A DNA stretch of 64,000 nt, taken from positions 39,144,507 to 39,208,506 of the forward strand of contig CM067086.1 of the NCBI GenBank assembly GCA_034008185.1, written 5' to 3'. Each line of letters starts with the position of its first letter. Positions within the stretch are counted from its first letter, which is position 1. The translations under genes were made by a program, and so were the position numbers. The notes beneath the pieces were generated by a model. The model searched no databases, had not been told where the DNA came from, and was given only the letters and a program-made list of their open reading frames with translations. Positions 25,421 to 38,295 of the stretch are shown here, piece by piece. Source of the DNA: Gorsachius magnificus (Eukaryota > Chordata > Aves > Pelecaniformes > Ardeidae).

Positions 25421-28400
25421 CGCTCAGTACTCCATCTGACTCCAATGGCCCCACATCAGGCTTTTACTTTGAAGACAAACCAGTTAAATAAATCCTTAAA
25501 GTGTTTGGATGCCAATGAAAAAACCCAGGAGGATACTACTGTGAAGTACATATAGGCACAGATAGTATAGATAAAATCTGTTTTCTTATAATTTAAGAAC
25601 TATTAAATGCTAAACCTGATTTCTGATCTATATTATCGTATCATATTTGTGTTTTATATCTTGTATCATTTAGATCGTCTGCATTGTAAAACCAATAGCA
25701 GCGATGAAAACTTTTGGCCAGCTTCTGTAATGATCTTTCATGTTAAGCTGGTGTTTTAGGTCTTTGCCCTTGGAAATTTCCACGCCTGCTCAGCTGTCCA
25801 ACCTTGAGGAGTTCCAGCCTCACTGAACAATTGAGAATAACACAGGTAAGCCTATACCGAGAAAGTGAAGGAATCTCAGTTTTAGTCTGGAAAATGGTCC
25901 CCAATGAAATCTTCGGAATATCAGCTTCAGCAGGTCTACTCAACATGATTAGTGTCAACATGTGGCCTTTTTGTTTAAAGAAAGGAACATTTCCTTCATA
26001 GAATCTTGTTAAATTTCTCATTCAACAATTATTGTAATCATGACCTCTATTGTTCATCATTCCCACTAAAATCTCTGCTTCTGTATCAGCTTCTTTCTTA
26101 AGATATATATTCCCATCAGATACAAAACATCCATTTATCTTAATGGAAGCTATGCTTAGAAATGGAGTGAGAAAGATACCCAGGAGGTTTTCTCATATCT
26201 TTAAATTCAGTAACAAAAAAATTGATTTGAGCTAAATTCTGATAATGAATGCACATTGTTGAAGTATTAAAAATTAAAATATATTTACATAATTCCTGAA
26301 TTTATATCAAGAAGAATTGAAAAAACACTTCTACTGGATTGTGCGGCGGATTTCATGCTGTATCTTAAGAAATGCTGCTCATTTTGTGATACTCTAGGAA
26401 ACAGGGAAGTGTAAACAGCTCATAAAACCAGCTTATCTGACAATTTGGGTTGTACTTTTTTTGTTCCTTGGGTGTGAACAGATGATGGTTTTATCTGAAA
26501 TATATATATTTTTTACAATATAAACACATTTTATTTTTTGTTTGTCCCATAACTTTATATTTAAAATTAAAAAACTAAACAGCAAAGTTTACTATTGACC
26601 ACATGGCTTTCCCTCTGTTTCTGGTTTTGATGCCTGTACAATACATGAAATAAAAACTTGAAAATGAGTTTTTTTATGGGCATAAGCTGTTTAAAAAAAT
26701 TCTGAAGTTTGTTTGTTTATGTTTTTGAAGTATTTGAACATCTCTTTTTAGAATTAGTTGTCAGATTTTGTGACTACAAAATTGTGGCAACATTACAATA
26801 CAGCTACATGTGACTGATAAGAAAAATAAACCCACAATCAAAATAAAAAATTCAGTCATGGTAATTGTCCTTCAGAAAACACAGTTATGCCTTTGTGTAT
26901 TAAAATTGAATGAACCTATTAATAATAGGAAAATTTTGTTTTTAACTGAAAATCCTGCTTGCAGTTCTTTACAAGTTTATCTCATAATACCTCTTTATTT
27001 TGAAAGATCAGTTTGTAGAAAGGAATGTGAGAAAAACATTTAATCAGAAACTGGCAAACAGTCAGTAGGGTGGCAAGAATTCGATGGTAAACAATACTTC
27101 TCCGTAAAATTGCCAGATTGAAAGGATCTGATGATTCCCACTTCTAGGAGCTACTTGGACAATTTGCAACTATTTTTAAACGCTTGTGTTTTTAGAAACA
27201 TGTTGTAATACAGAATCACAAAAATCATTTACAAAGAGTAGGTTGGGTGTTTTTCTGTATTGTATCTCCTCTAAGGAGAAAATTCTGAGCACACGGTATG
27301 TTTGTCACCAGAGATTATAGCTGTAACACACCAAAACCTGTGATTTTGATAGTTGGTGTCACTGGACCCCATAGGTAGAAACTGTGCCTTGGAAGACAAA
27401 ATATTTTTTTATCTATAATATATGCAAGTTTTGAAACGTCACCAGAGATGAGCTGAAAACACAATTTATTCAATCAAAAATAACTTGAAAAAAAGATTTA
27501 CTTTTGCACTGTATTGCAACTTGAGTAACATTATAGTTTTCTCAAAAGCAGCATTCAAATAAAATTGATCTATGGTTTTGCTTTACAAAAATAGATTTTT
27601 TGAAAAAAATCAAAATGCTGTGCTCCTGGGGAAAAAATATGTGAGAGGATTAAAATACAAAGGGATTTAAAATATTAGTTTAATTTTAGAAGATACACTT
27701 TTCAGTTAACTTTCCTTTAAGTGAGAGAAAATAAAATTAATTGGGAAGAAAATGAGAAAAATGTGTTCATTAATATTTTCCCTCCCATTATATTTCCCCT
27801 GTGTTTTCCCTAATTGCTGTCACGTCTTTTCCCTGAACATTTACTGCATCCTTTGTAAGAAAACAAGGGGACAAAACCCCCTTCCCTAAATTAGGTAAGA
27901 TATTAAAGCCTGATTTCCCCACTTTATCATTCTTCTAGAAACTTTTCATAGCTGTGTGTGTGTGCACATATGAAAATAAGATATTACACACAATCTTGTA
28001 TCAGTCCTATTGCTAAGTAATGAACGTAACAGTTCTTCAGGCACAAACTGTTCTTAATGTTCTTGAAAAATGATGCTAAAGTGTTTGTGAATAACATGGA
28101 AAAAGATTATGTTTTATTTGGAGAAATAAGTTATATGAACAAATATTTTGAGTATTCTGCTTTCCCGGAGTGTGAATATTGACAGGGTGTAGTTACCATA
28201 TGTAACATGATGGAGGAAAAGACCATATTTGGTTTTAATATGATGAAACTACTACTACTACTAAGTAATGCAAACTAGAGGTTGAAATTAGACGTCACAC
28301 TAGAAACGCAAGCAATTCTGTTTTCCCAGCTTTCCATTCAAAACCACTAAAAATTTTTTTGCTTAATCTCATGATCAGCTTGAAATATCTTTATACTGCA

Positions 28401-29362
28401 AAAACCTTCAGACTCCTAAATGTTGGGGGTTTTTATAGCAGCCATGATGTTTGGATAAAAACTCCCTTTGTATCTTTTGCAAAAGAAAAAAATTGGCTTA
28501 ATGGAAATAGTATAGGTAACTGAGATTTGCTGCTTCTTAGAAAAAAAAAATATGAAAAAATTCTTAGTGAGCATTTGGACATGATTTAGGGACCACTTTG
28601 AATTCTTCAGTGTGGCCTATTGTGAAGTAGATGGGATCATTTTCTTCTATACAATTTCTGCAGTTCCACCTCTCTCTTATTTTAGCACATAATTAGGAGT
28701 CAAGCATTCTGAGGGAGCGGGTTATAGAGAAGCATATTTACAATAGCGATTTGAATAGGTTTTATGTACTCTAGCTATCAAGATACAGTAACCTTTAATC
28801 ATAACAAGGTCTGAAGTGAGAAGAAAAACTTGGCGATACTCTGTAGAAAGCCCTTGCTTGCCACACTTGTAAGTCCATCATTCCCCATTTGCTACGTTCA
28901 GGCTGTGACTCAATAGACAGTATTATGAGACTGAGCTGAAACAGTAAGACAGTTGTAAATAAATCATTACACCCAAAATGTTTTATTTTCAAAATGTAAT
29001 GGCCCTGGCAACAAAAAGCTTTACTGCCAGTGCATCACTGGCAGGTACTTTCACATTTTTGAGTTATAAAATGTGTGAGGTTCTGGCAGGTTTCATTTAC
29101 CTCCTCAAATTGTATTTTATAAAATTATTCATCCTTTTAATAAACTTTTTTAAAAAAAATTTCACATGTATTAACAATTTGAGTCTGAACATTCTCAAAA
29201 TATGTCGATACCTAATGTCATCATCTTTTTGCAAGACAGAGAAGCAGACAAAGGTTCAGTGCTGAGTACTTATGCACCATCTGTAAAATGGTGAACCCCT
29301 TTAACTTCTATTAATTTACACATACATTGACATAAATTAGTATTGAGATGCTCTGCGTGGTA
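25421..29362. other. AT-rich non-coding DNA
   Basis: No gene or repeat family recognised. Small simple-sequence stretches are present: a short (TG)n near 27953-27963 and (ACT)n near 28250-28263. Confidence 0.6.
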
Positions 29363-29473
29363 CAACTAGCATTCAGTCAACTAGCATTCAGTCTTCAGAA
29401 GACTGGGTCTTATTCAGGCTGAAATAAGACACCAGTGATTTAGTTTTGGTATAGTCTATGGTGGTATAGTCTA
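29363..29473. repeat. Two 15-bp-period tandem duplications
   Basis: CAACTAGCATTCAGT is present twice head to tail (29363-29377, 29378-29392). About 55 bp later TGGTATAGTCTA is present twice with period 15 (29447-29458, 29462-29473). All copies are exact. Confidence 0.9.
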
Positions 29474-29739
29474 GACACTTGAGGCAGTAGGAATGATTTA
29501 TCCTTCACAGTAAGGCAGAAAAAATTCAGAGGCTTCTTTGAGATTCCTCTAACTTAAAATTATGTACAGCCTGTGCTCTCACATTGCCATAGCCATAGTC
29601 AGAGGCAATAGGTCACCCATGATTGCTCTTCAGGTGACTATTTAGATTATTAGGTATAAATACACAAAGTAGAACAAGTTATTGATTTCAAAGGTCTTCT
29701 GAACTTGCTAGGAAAATCTGATCCTTTAGGTACAAAAAT

Positions 29740-29822
29740 CTCCCTCCCTCCCCTCCTCCTTCCCTTCTTTCCTTTCCTTGTTTTCTTTCCTTGCTTCCTT
29801 GCTTCCTTCCTTCCTTCCTTCC
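29740..29822. repeat. Pyrimidine-rich (CCCT/CCTT)n tract
   Basis: A nearly pure C/T strand moves from CCCTCCCT through TTTCCTTTCC to CTTCCTTCC, with a few G interruptions. The mirror-symmetric polypurine/polypyrimidine composition is of the kind that can form triplex (H-DNA). The minus-strand frame across it (29688-29876) encodes only Lys/Arg/Glu/Gly repeats and is not a gene. Confidence 0.9.
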
Positions 29823-30308
29823 ACTAATATATCTCATGTCTCCAATTTTTCCCTTGCTCCTTTTAAATGTAGTCATTTACTATTTGACTCCTTCTTCAGT
29901 TATTTTCCTTTTGGCATCCTAAAATAAGTGTGTTTTTGTTGTTGCCCAAAGGATATGTTGTTTAGATGGACCCAACAGATGGTTTATGAATAAGTTCTTG
30001 CAGTTTTACTTTCAGGCTGCAGTATTTCCCTGCAACTTACAGGTAACACAAATAAAATGTCCTGGTTTTGGATGGGATAGAGTTAATTTTCTGCCTAGTA
30101 GCTGGCATAGTGCTGTGTTTTGGATTTAGTATGAGAAGAATGTTGATAACACCCTGGTGTTTTAGTTGTTGCTGAGCAGCGCTTACACTAGTCAGGGACT
30201 TATCAGCTTGTCATGCCCTGCCAGCAAGAAGTTGAGACGGGGCACAGCCAGGACAGCTGACCCCAACTGGCCAAAGGGGTATTCAATACCATATGATGTC
30301 ATGCTCAG

Positions 30309-30316
30309 TATATAAA
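30309..30316 (+). promoter_or_regulatory. TATA box of LTR A
   Basis: TATATAAA lies about 250 bp into the LTR, just after a CRE-like TGATGTCA, which is the expected U3 promoter position. It appears intact, unlike the equivalent in LTR B. Confidence 0.6.
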
Positions 30317-30421
30317 CCGGGAGGAGTTGGCTGCAGGGCACCAATTACTGCTTGGGGACGGGCTGAACATCGGTTGGTGGGTGGTGAGCAATTGCATTGT
30401 GCATCACATATTTTGAATAGT

Positions 30422-30487
30422 CTATTATTATTATTATTATTATTGTTGTTGTTATTATTATTATTACTACTACTACTATTATTATTT
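30422..30487 (+). repeat. (TTA)n / (TTG)n / (CTA)n microsatellite in LTR A
   Basis: Trinucleotide repeats of TTA, then TTG, TTA, CTA and TTA again. Many copies of this LTR subfamily carry such a tract. The plus-strand frame across it (30293-30511) is a leucine run and is not a gene. Confidence 0.95.
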
Positions 30488-30635
30488 TCCCTTCCTTTTC
30501 TGTCCTATTAAACTGCCTTTATCTCAACCCACAATTTTTACTTTTTTTTTTCCAATTCTCTTCCCCATCCCAGTGTGGAGGGAGTGAGTCGATGGCTGTG
30601 TGGTGTTTAGCTGCCTGCCAGGTTAAACCACAACA

Positions 30636-32101
30636 ATAAAATTATATTTACCTGAGATTAAGGGTAATATAAGTATCTATATAGTATATTCTTCTACATT
30701 ACTGAGTTGAACTTTCAAATAAATGGAGAATAGTTGTTCCTGTAAATAAAGAAATAATCTTAATTCTGATACTTTTGTACTAGCGGAAGCCATCAGATAT
30801 TTCACTGTACTGTATAGCTGATGGAGCTATACTGAACAGTAAAACAACTTTACAGAGCTGCATTTGAAGATATGTCATGATCTCAGATGTTCTTATGATG
30901 AAAGGGACTGAATAAAAGAAAGGGATTCCATATACCTCATTTCACCACTGAAATGTACAATTTGTGTCAGCAGAGCACATGGGTCTTCCTGGACTGAGGG
31001 CTGTCAACTGACAGATAGAAGAGTGATCTGGGGATATAATGGTGATGAAGTGTAACTATTGTGTTATGTGGCATCAACCACAAAATGAGAAAAAGGTGTC
31101 AAGTAAAGTTCTTCCTGACTGACTGCTGGGTAGATGAAGCTGACTTTCAATACAGTTAAGAGAGAAATGAAGAGTTTGTATATTCTGGGCAGTTAAGAAA
31201 ATCACTTAGAAGGCAGAATTCAGGATGCATGGCTGTGTATTTTAATTACAGTTTTCAAAACTATAATTATCAAATGCCTTCCTTTCACTTTCTGCAAATT
31301 AGAGGTCTGAGTTGCTGAACCTGACATCATGAAAAAACAAAAAAATTTCATGAGGAATATTTTCTGTTTATCTGTCAACTGAGTTTTTTCAGATTTTTTT
31401 TTTTTTCTGGTTAGCTTTTAATTTTTTCCTGAGATTCAGTGATATTTTATGTACCTATAGTCATAAATAAGTTTGCTGTTGAAGTGCTACTGCTGAAGGC
31501 AACATGAAGGCTCCTGTGTGGCTGATAAATTCTCATCCTCTTTTCAGTAGCATTATGGCCATTTATAGACAGGGTAAGTGGAAAAAACTGTGTACAAGCC
31601 TAAAGTTTTCAGTTTTATTGAATGGTGGTTACAGTAACTAGAGCATCGTCCTATCAATCTCATTAAGCCATTACCATTGTATAAGCCATGAACACATGAA
31701 AAGTTTCTACTTTTTCATGCATCTCAGGCAGCATCTTACTTGAGAGTCTCATGGTCACAGATTCTATCAGTTTTATATCTTGAGCTAAATAGTTAATATT
31801 CGCTGAATCCTTTCCTAATTATGCTACTGGAACAAGTTGTTCCCCCACCACCCATGTATCTCCCTCCCACACACTACTTCCATTCAATTCCCCTGACAGA
31901 GTCTATCAGATTGCATGTACCCCTGTGCCTGATAATTTTTCTTAAGGTTTCTGCATCTGAAACGTATCCTGCTTTTCAAGGACAGAAAGAAGACGAACTC
32001 TCAATCCCTAGAGTGATAGAAACTTCTGGACAGCAGCTCCTATAAGGAACAGAAAGTGGTGCTTAGAAATAAATAGTGAAGAGCTTCACTTCCCTCTACA
32101 T
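30636..32101. other. AT-rich non-coding DNA
   Basis: No gene or repeat family recognised after the right-hand target-site duplication of LTR A. A T-run lies near 31397-31409. Confidence 0.6.
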
Positions 32102-32208
32102 GTAAATATATAAAAATATTTTATTTTATATATAAGTATAATATATGATATTATATAATAGTTATATATAAATATACATATATTATGTATAACATATAAA
32201 ATATATCA
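32102..32208. repeat. TA-rich low-complexity tract
   Basis: About 107 bp are almost entirely A and T, rich in ATATAT and TATAA words. The tract probably has low duplex stability and could form local cruciforms. Confidence 0.85.
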
Positions 32209-32835
32209 CACATCTCTATGTAATGCTTTTAAGCTCATTTAAATGCTGAGAAACTTAAATCTTCTGTGGTTCCTTTAGAGTCAAGCGTGCAGAGAAACTA
32301 AGCTAAACTCACACTGGCTAGCTCACAATCAAGGACCATAGCATGTCCTTCAGAATTGCCCAGTTTATGCAATATTTGTAAGCCAGACAGCTTTTCTGCT
32401 ATTCAGTCCATGGTGCACAATGTCTTTTTGATATGTCTTAAGTTCATGTTTGTCCTGAGAACAAAATTATTTTTTTTAATATCATTTTCGGTTTTACTTC
32501 CACAGAGGCACAATGAGCAATATCCACTCAGTGGAATGACAATTGCCTGACTAAGAGGATCTGGGTGTGATCAGAGCCATAGCTGGATCTTTATTTTGTG
32601 CAGAAAAACATTGATATAATCTGTTGATCTTGTGAAAAGTTGTGGTGAGGGAGAGCAAGCTGGGAGGAGATTGCTTTATTCATGTGTTCTCAAATTTTGA
32701 ATAGGAAACCACATGAGGATATCAAGCTGTAAGGCAATCCAGTATAGCATGTGAATTTTAGAGCAGTTAAAAAGTCAACCTTGTAAAAAGAACTAAGTTC
32801 TCAACATTACCTATAATAGAGATAGTGTTCTGCTA
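32209..32835. other. AT-rich non-coding DNA
   Basis: Nothing recognised. Confidence 0.6.
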
Positions 32836-33279
32836 TCACAATACAGGCCAGACTGGGCCACCTAAGTTGGTATAGGAATCCAAAGAATGAATAAAGTACC
32901 AGACATAGTGCAGCAGCAGGTGAGAGACTCTTATAAAGCAATTTTCATGATATTTATTATAGACCTCTAAAATAAAAAGCGAGCAAAGGATAGAAAGGAC
33001 CATTACAACAGGTTCTATATTGTAGGTTATTGTGTTTTCAGCAGAAATGAACCTGATAATGAAGTCAGCTGAGCAAGAGCATAAAGGTCCCACACTGACA
33101 AGAAAAAGACATCCCCAAGGATAAGCCAACAGAGATGTTTTAACAATCACTACAAGTACAGTAATATAGACTAGATTGTTGCTAGTGACACTGAAGAAAA
33201 TAATCAAGTAACCAAAAATAATGTTTAAGCTCCAAATATAGGTTCCTGGTGTCTCTGAAAGGGAAAATAAATAGAGAAT
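32836..33279 (-). other. Hydrophobic minus-strand ORF behind a strong splice-acceptor-like sequence
   Basis: The frame is open from 33279 to the stop at 32836, 147 codons, without an ATG near its start. At 33258-33285 the minus strand reads CTCTATTTATTTTCCCTTT followed by CAG (33255-33257), a near-ideal 3' splice site, so an exon could begin at 33254. The predicted peptide has three or more hydrophobic segments, for example YLIIFFSVTSNNLVYITVLV and VVMVLSILCSLFIL, separated by short polar parts. I do not recognise the family. No good splice donor precedes the stop, although CTATTATAG/GTAATG follows about 20 bp after it. T-rich frames encode hydrophobic peptides by chance, so this remains a weak candidate. 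Confidence 0.2.
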
Positions 33280-33286
33280 TTAAGTT

Positions 33287-36200
33287 TAGGATTCTGAGAG
33301 AGTAATAGGGATTATCAGAAAGTACATGTTTTACCAAATCACAGCATGCTAACACAAACAATAGAGACAAAGACTACTGCAGTTGGTTCTAAACTGTATT
33401 AGGAATGAAGGGGAGGAGGGGGAACAGTCTGGTGGCTACCACAGGGAGAGTGGACTGGAATATTTTTGTTGTAGTTTGTGTTGTACCATCATTAAAGGTA
33501 TCATTTTCACAGAGATAAAGTAAACATTTCTTAAAGGTAAAATTATACAAGCCTGGGTCATGTGCCTGTGAATTCTTGCTTAGGAGACTTAGGTGAGTAG
33601 CCTTTTGAATCAGTGTCTTGAATGAGATTGGAGGACTAGGACCCCTGTGTCCAGCTAGGAAGCTGAACTGCCTGGAATTTAAGGCAGGACTTCAGCAATG
33701 ATTCTGAAAAAAATTTTACTACGGGCTTGTGAAGCCATGAACCTTAAACTTCTTTTTTTTAAATTGGAAGTACTTGTTACCCCGTTGCTTTCTGTCTCTA
33801 AAAGAACTATGCAGCTGTTTGGAAAAAAATATAGTATAACTTCAGACACTCCTAGGACTTGAGGTAATCCCAAAATTAATCTTTTTAAGAAACTGTTGAG
33901 TATATGACATGGCCATCCCATGCCTAAAAGGTTCTAATTTATTTTAAAAAATTCATCTTCTTTCTCCTGAACTCCAATTATGGATTCAGCACATTTTGTA
34001 TTACAAATACACTTATTATTGGATATAATGATCCGGTCATTACCTGCTTCCTTATTAGGTACGTAATGTCTGTTTGTCAGGGACATAATCCATTCTCATG
34101 GCCCACTGACCCTTAGAAGGTTCTGCTGGGAGTTAATTTACGGGTGTAGCAGCTGAGAAATCATTTGCTGCTTTCAGTTACCACCAATCCTCAAGCTCTT
34201 CTTTGCTGCCTGTATCTAACATAGCTGTAGGACTTCTCTACTACCAGTAGAAACACCTTCACCTGCCATTTTCATGTGCTTGTAGCTATTCTTAGAAGAG
34301 TGAGATGCACAAGCCTCTCCTGGTAGGTACAATACATACTAGTGCACAACCACCACTTGTAATAGGCATGGTCTGGATTCATCTCATGCTAAAAGAAGGA
34401 TTTAGGCATCCTATAAAATGTCATTGTAGCTGCTCTAAAACACAGTGGCTGGCAGTGGGTTTATGTAATAGTTCCATGCTTAAAACTCTCATTCAGAACC
34501 CATCTGATAGAAGCAAACTGTTCCACCTCCCAGCCATGTATAAAATGGAGGCAGGGAGATTATCCCCTTATATGCTTCCTGATGAACCTAGGCCACTGAG
34601 TAGAAATAACCTGTGCCACTATAAGGAAATGGAAAATTCACAATGCTGGAAAAGGCAAGCAAGGAGGAAAGAATGTGGTTACAAGGTCTCTGAGTGGCCA
34701 TACTGTGTTTCAATTCCTGAAGCCAGGTTTCTTAATTCTTTTGAATGATATAATTAAAATGCAGAAGTTAGGTAATGGTTACCAGTCTTTAAGATTTTCC
34801 TTTCTAAGAAAATACCTACTGACTGTGTTACAAAATTATGTACTCTATGGCCTCATTCCTTTTTATACAGGTGGATATCTGGTACCAAGGGTTTGACTCA
34901 CACCAGAAAAAGAAGGGCAATTGAGCAAAATCTCCTGTTTTACATGGGTACTACTCTAGTCACTAGGCATTTATATAAACACAGGTTGGGAGCACCATTT
35001 TATCTGCCTATTTTAAATATGCACTTTTCTATCCAAGTCCCATCAGTGGGTAAAGATTATATGCATATGAGCAAAAAGCATCTTCCTGGTGTATTGAGTT
35101 AGGTAACTAAGCCTTGGAGAGGATCAAAAGTTCAAAGACATCCTCATGTTGAAAGTTTTGTATTTGCTAGTTCTTTGGAACTCTCTATGAAGTGTGCAGA
35201 TATTGGGCTCACTCTTCTGAAACATCTATTTTGTAGCTAAAAGAAAATTTAGAGATCAGAGATGTATAAAAGGAATGCTGCAGTGTGCGTACTTTTTTAC
35301 AAAATTTAGTCCTTGTCTGTCTCAAGCAATATTTTTAACAGTTTGATCCCTTAGTTTGTGTCATGTTAAAAATAATTACTTTCCTCAGTTTTATTTTAAA
35401 TATCCTAACAGCTCTTTGAAACAGGATATAGCAGGCTATATCTGAATTCTACCCTGGGAATAAATGCCGACCTTAGGCAGGAAGACTACTTTTATTACAA
35501 TGGAAAGATGCTGAGGCAAGACAATACTTCAAACCACAAATGCAAAACAAAGAATCTATGTAATTTTAATTTTCAAGCCAAAAAAATTTGTTTCCAAATA
35601 TCTTGAATAAATAAAATTAAAAGCAAATTATGCAATCAGCTAGGTCCCCACCAAAACCTGATCATTAGGAACTTCTTTTGATATGATGCAAGCGCCTTAA
35701 TCTGTTTAATTTTATCCCACTCCTGTGTTGGACACTGTTTTGAACCTCTTCAAAAGCTCTTTCATATCCTTCAAAAAAAAAAGATACCCAAGGTAATTAA
35801 CAAATTCTACCTATATTGGACTATTTTAACAAGAAATACTATCACTTCTCTAATTGTTAACCTTTCATATTTTAAATTACCTTCTCATCTAAGCGGAAAA
35901 CATTTTTATTCTGTTAATATTAGAAGTTTCATAGATATTTTTGATTTATAAAAAAAATTCTCAAGGTATTTGACTTCAGTGCTAGGAAAATGCAGCAAAC
36001 TACTTCATAATTGGGTATCTTTGAGTAGGAGTTTGAAACAGTCATTTACTTTTTTAATTTTAATTTTGTAAAATTTTTGCTTCTCAGGCTAAACAAAAAT
36101 CATATCTATGAATCCCACACATTACTTTCACCAACCAAAAGGATAGATTCTGACTTTAACAGGCCATGGTGCCACATCCAAAAACATGGGAGCAACTTAA

Positions 36201-38107
36201 GCATATGTAAGCTTGAGAGCCTGGAAAGAAAAGGTATATAATAATCCTTTAAGCGGACCTGTTTAGCAAGACAGTCCACAGCTTAGTCTTTCTTAGTCAT
36301 TCATTATTATTCGTTAGAGAAGCATCTTGTCCTGAGGCAAAAGCCTGACTCAGTTGAAGTCAATAGCAAAACTCCCACCTACTTCAATGAGATGGAGATA
36401 ACATCTCTAGAGCTGTGTTCATTAAATGATTTTTTTCAAGAATAATCATTATTTTTTCTGTGAAATTCACCCCCAGAAGGCAGTTAATTGCTTTACTGAG
36501 TAGTGGAATTTTAAGTTTCAAGGCTGTGCATCATACAAAAACTTGAAACTTCTATGTGAAATAAGTGATTACATAGTTTGGCATAATTGCAATATGTCAC
36601 AAAAAGACAAGCTGTTAAAAACTGCATTAGAGCTGGCAAAGTGAACACCTCTGAAGTACAACCAAACTGGTGTCATGCTTGCAACAGCAACACATATGTT
36701 CCAGAACATAGATTGCATCAGAAAAAATACATGGAGTTTCTTTGTCAAAGAAAGAAATCATCTGATATTCTACCTAAACACAATGAAAACTGCCTTTATT
36801 TATTATTGGTTATGGTATTTGCATTGAGTACATTCAGACAGAAGAGTTTGTGGTGACACAGAGCACACAAGGAAAAAAGAAGAAAAAAATAGGAAGCAGT
36901 AATATTTGACCTGGAACTGATTTCAGATGGCAGCTGCTGTTACCACTGCTCAATGGTTAGTGCAGCTGGCAGCTACTCTGTACCTCCCCCATATAAAAAC
37001 ATTTTTTCATCAGTACATCAGCCTGAAAGTAACATGGTCATGAGCACCATTGGGCAACTGCTGCTTCCATTGGTGTCTCTCAAACTCCTTTTTCACTATT
37101 ACCTTTAATTATTTAAAATTCCTGACCTTCACTAAACAAATTAACCATAAGATTAATTGGTCTTTCCTAGAGCTATGGCTTCACCATCAACTCCCTCTAT
37201 ATGTGTATTCTATCAAATTCTTTTGTGATCAGTTCTTAATCAAGGACCACACTTGAGTCAGTGCTTTCTATATATTGGTGCTTATCAGCTGACTCTCTCC
37301 GTGGTCATATTGAACCTCTGCTTTTTCAGGCAGCACGTGCATGGCAATTTCATGTCCTATCTAGCTCATAGGCTTCCATAGTATCCGAGGTGACCTTAAG
37401 GCCTTTCACATTTGTCTGCAGACAGTATCTAGACATGTCTACAGAAAGCCACATCTAGAAGGATGCAAAATAGACCTCTTATTTCCTTGTTAACATTTTC
37501 TATCTATACTCTTCTGAGCATTCAGAACAACCTACAGTGCACACTGAAGAAATCTGGTTATTAGCCAGCACTTTCAGACATGCATGTGCCAATTCTGGTT
37601 ACTGTAAATAACACATAATTACTATAGCATTTCAGATAGCACACCATATTGGCTGACTTCTAAAACTGACTGGGAAACAGCATGACAGGAAGCAGTTGCA
37701 ACATGCCTCATACACCACAGCTCGTCTGAAACGGACTTTGACAATTTGCAGGGCTAGGCACTCAAAGGAGCTTAAGGCTTTTCATTCATCTGACCAGACT
37801 GTAAAGCAGAGCACTGTCTTAGGACTCTTCCCCAAACAAGCAGTTCCCTTGAGCTGAGCCTGCGAAATTTAGACATCCCATACAAAATCACACATTCTTT
37901 CAAGCTTATTACTTTGCTTTTTGTGTCCACAGACACTTGAGGAGAAACACCAATCAGCTGTAAAGGTGCTACGCAGGCCATGAAATTTTACCTGCAGGAT
38001 CTGTCTCATTTTCCTTTGTGGCTTTCTTCTTAGTCTGTTTTGTCATGTTTGTCTATCCTAGCCATATTCCGGTGGTTTTGCTTTTGCAATTTTGCATCTC
38101 TTGCCTT
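33287..38107. other. AT-rich non-coding DNA
   Basis: No repeat family or gene recognised. The 147-codon plus frame at 34305-34748 has no recognisable motif and no exon context. Confidence 0.6.
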
Positions 38108-38295
38108 AGAATCATAGAATCGTTTAGGTTGGAAAAGACCTTTAAGATCACCAAGTCTAACCGTTAACCTAACCCTGCCATCCCACCACTAAACCGTGTC
38201 TCTAAGCACCTCATCTACCCCTCTTTTAAATACCTCCTGGGTTGGGGACTCAACCACTTCCCTGGGCAGCCCATTCCAATGCTTGACAACCCTTA
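38108..38295 (-). mobile_element. CR1 non-LTR retrotransposon fragment (5'-truncated)
   Basis: Read on the plus strand, AGAATCATAGAATCGTTTAG followed by GTTGGAAAAGACCTTTAAGA is the reverse complement of a CR1 3' end. It continues through CTAACCCTGCCA, AAATACCTCCTGGGTTGGGG and TCCCTGGGCAGCCCATTCC to about CTTGACAACCCTTAAC. The element therefore lies on the minus strand, with its 3' octamer end at the left. About 190 bp remain and no coding part is present. Confidence 0.95.

Larger units (their letters stand above)
30058..30635 (+). mobile_element. Solo LTR A of an avian endogenous retrovirus
   Basis: The 578-bp element begins TGTCCTGG and ends CCACAACA, giving the TG...CA termini of a retroviral LTR. 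It is flanked by the direct repeat ATAAAA (30052-30057 and 30636-30641), a 6-bp target-site duplication. Promoter-like parts in order are TGATGTCA (30294-30301), a TATATAAA box (30309-30316), a TTATTA-type microsatellite (30422-30487) and ATTAAA (30507-30512). No gag, pol or env sequence adjoins it, so it is a solo LTR left by recombination between two LTRs. I recognise the sequence type as a common avian LTR but am unsure of the repeat-database name. A 6-bp duplication fits a beta/ERVK-like integrase, and copy B shows 5 bp. Confidence 0.93.

Noticed and set aside
27211..27248. CAGAATCACAAAAATCATTTAC plus AGGTTGGG resembling a CR1 3' end
   Set aside because: Beyond about 30 bp there is no further CR1 similarity, and the spacing is wrong. 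It is a chance resemblance or too decayed to call.
29688..29876. Minus-strand Lys/Arg/Glu/Gly-rich frame
   Set aside because: It is the translation of the polypyrimidine tract.
30293..30511. Plus-strand frame with a long leucine run
   Set aside because: It is the translation of the TTA/TTG/CTA microsatellite inside LTR A.
34305..34748. 147-codon plus-strand frame
   Set aside because: No recognisable motif and no splice-site context. Chance length.
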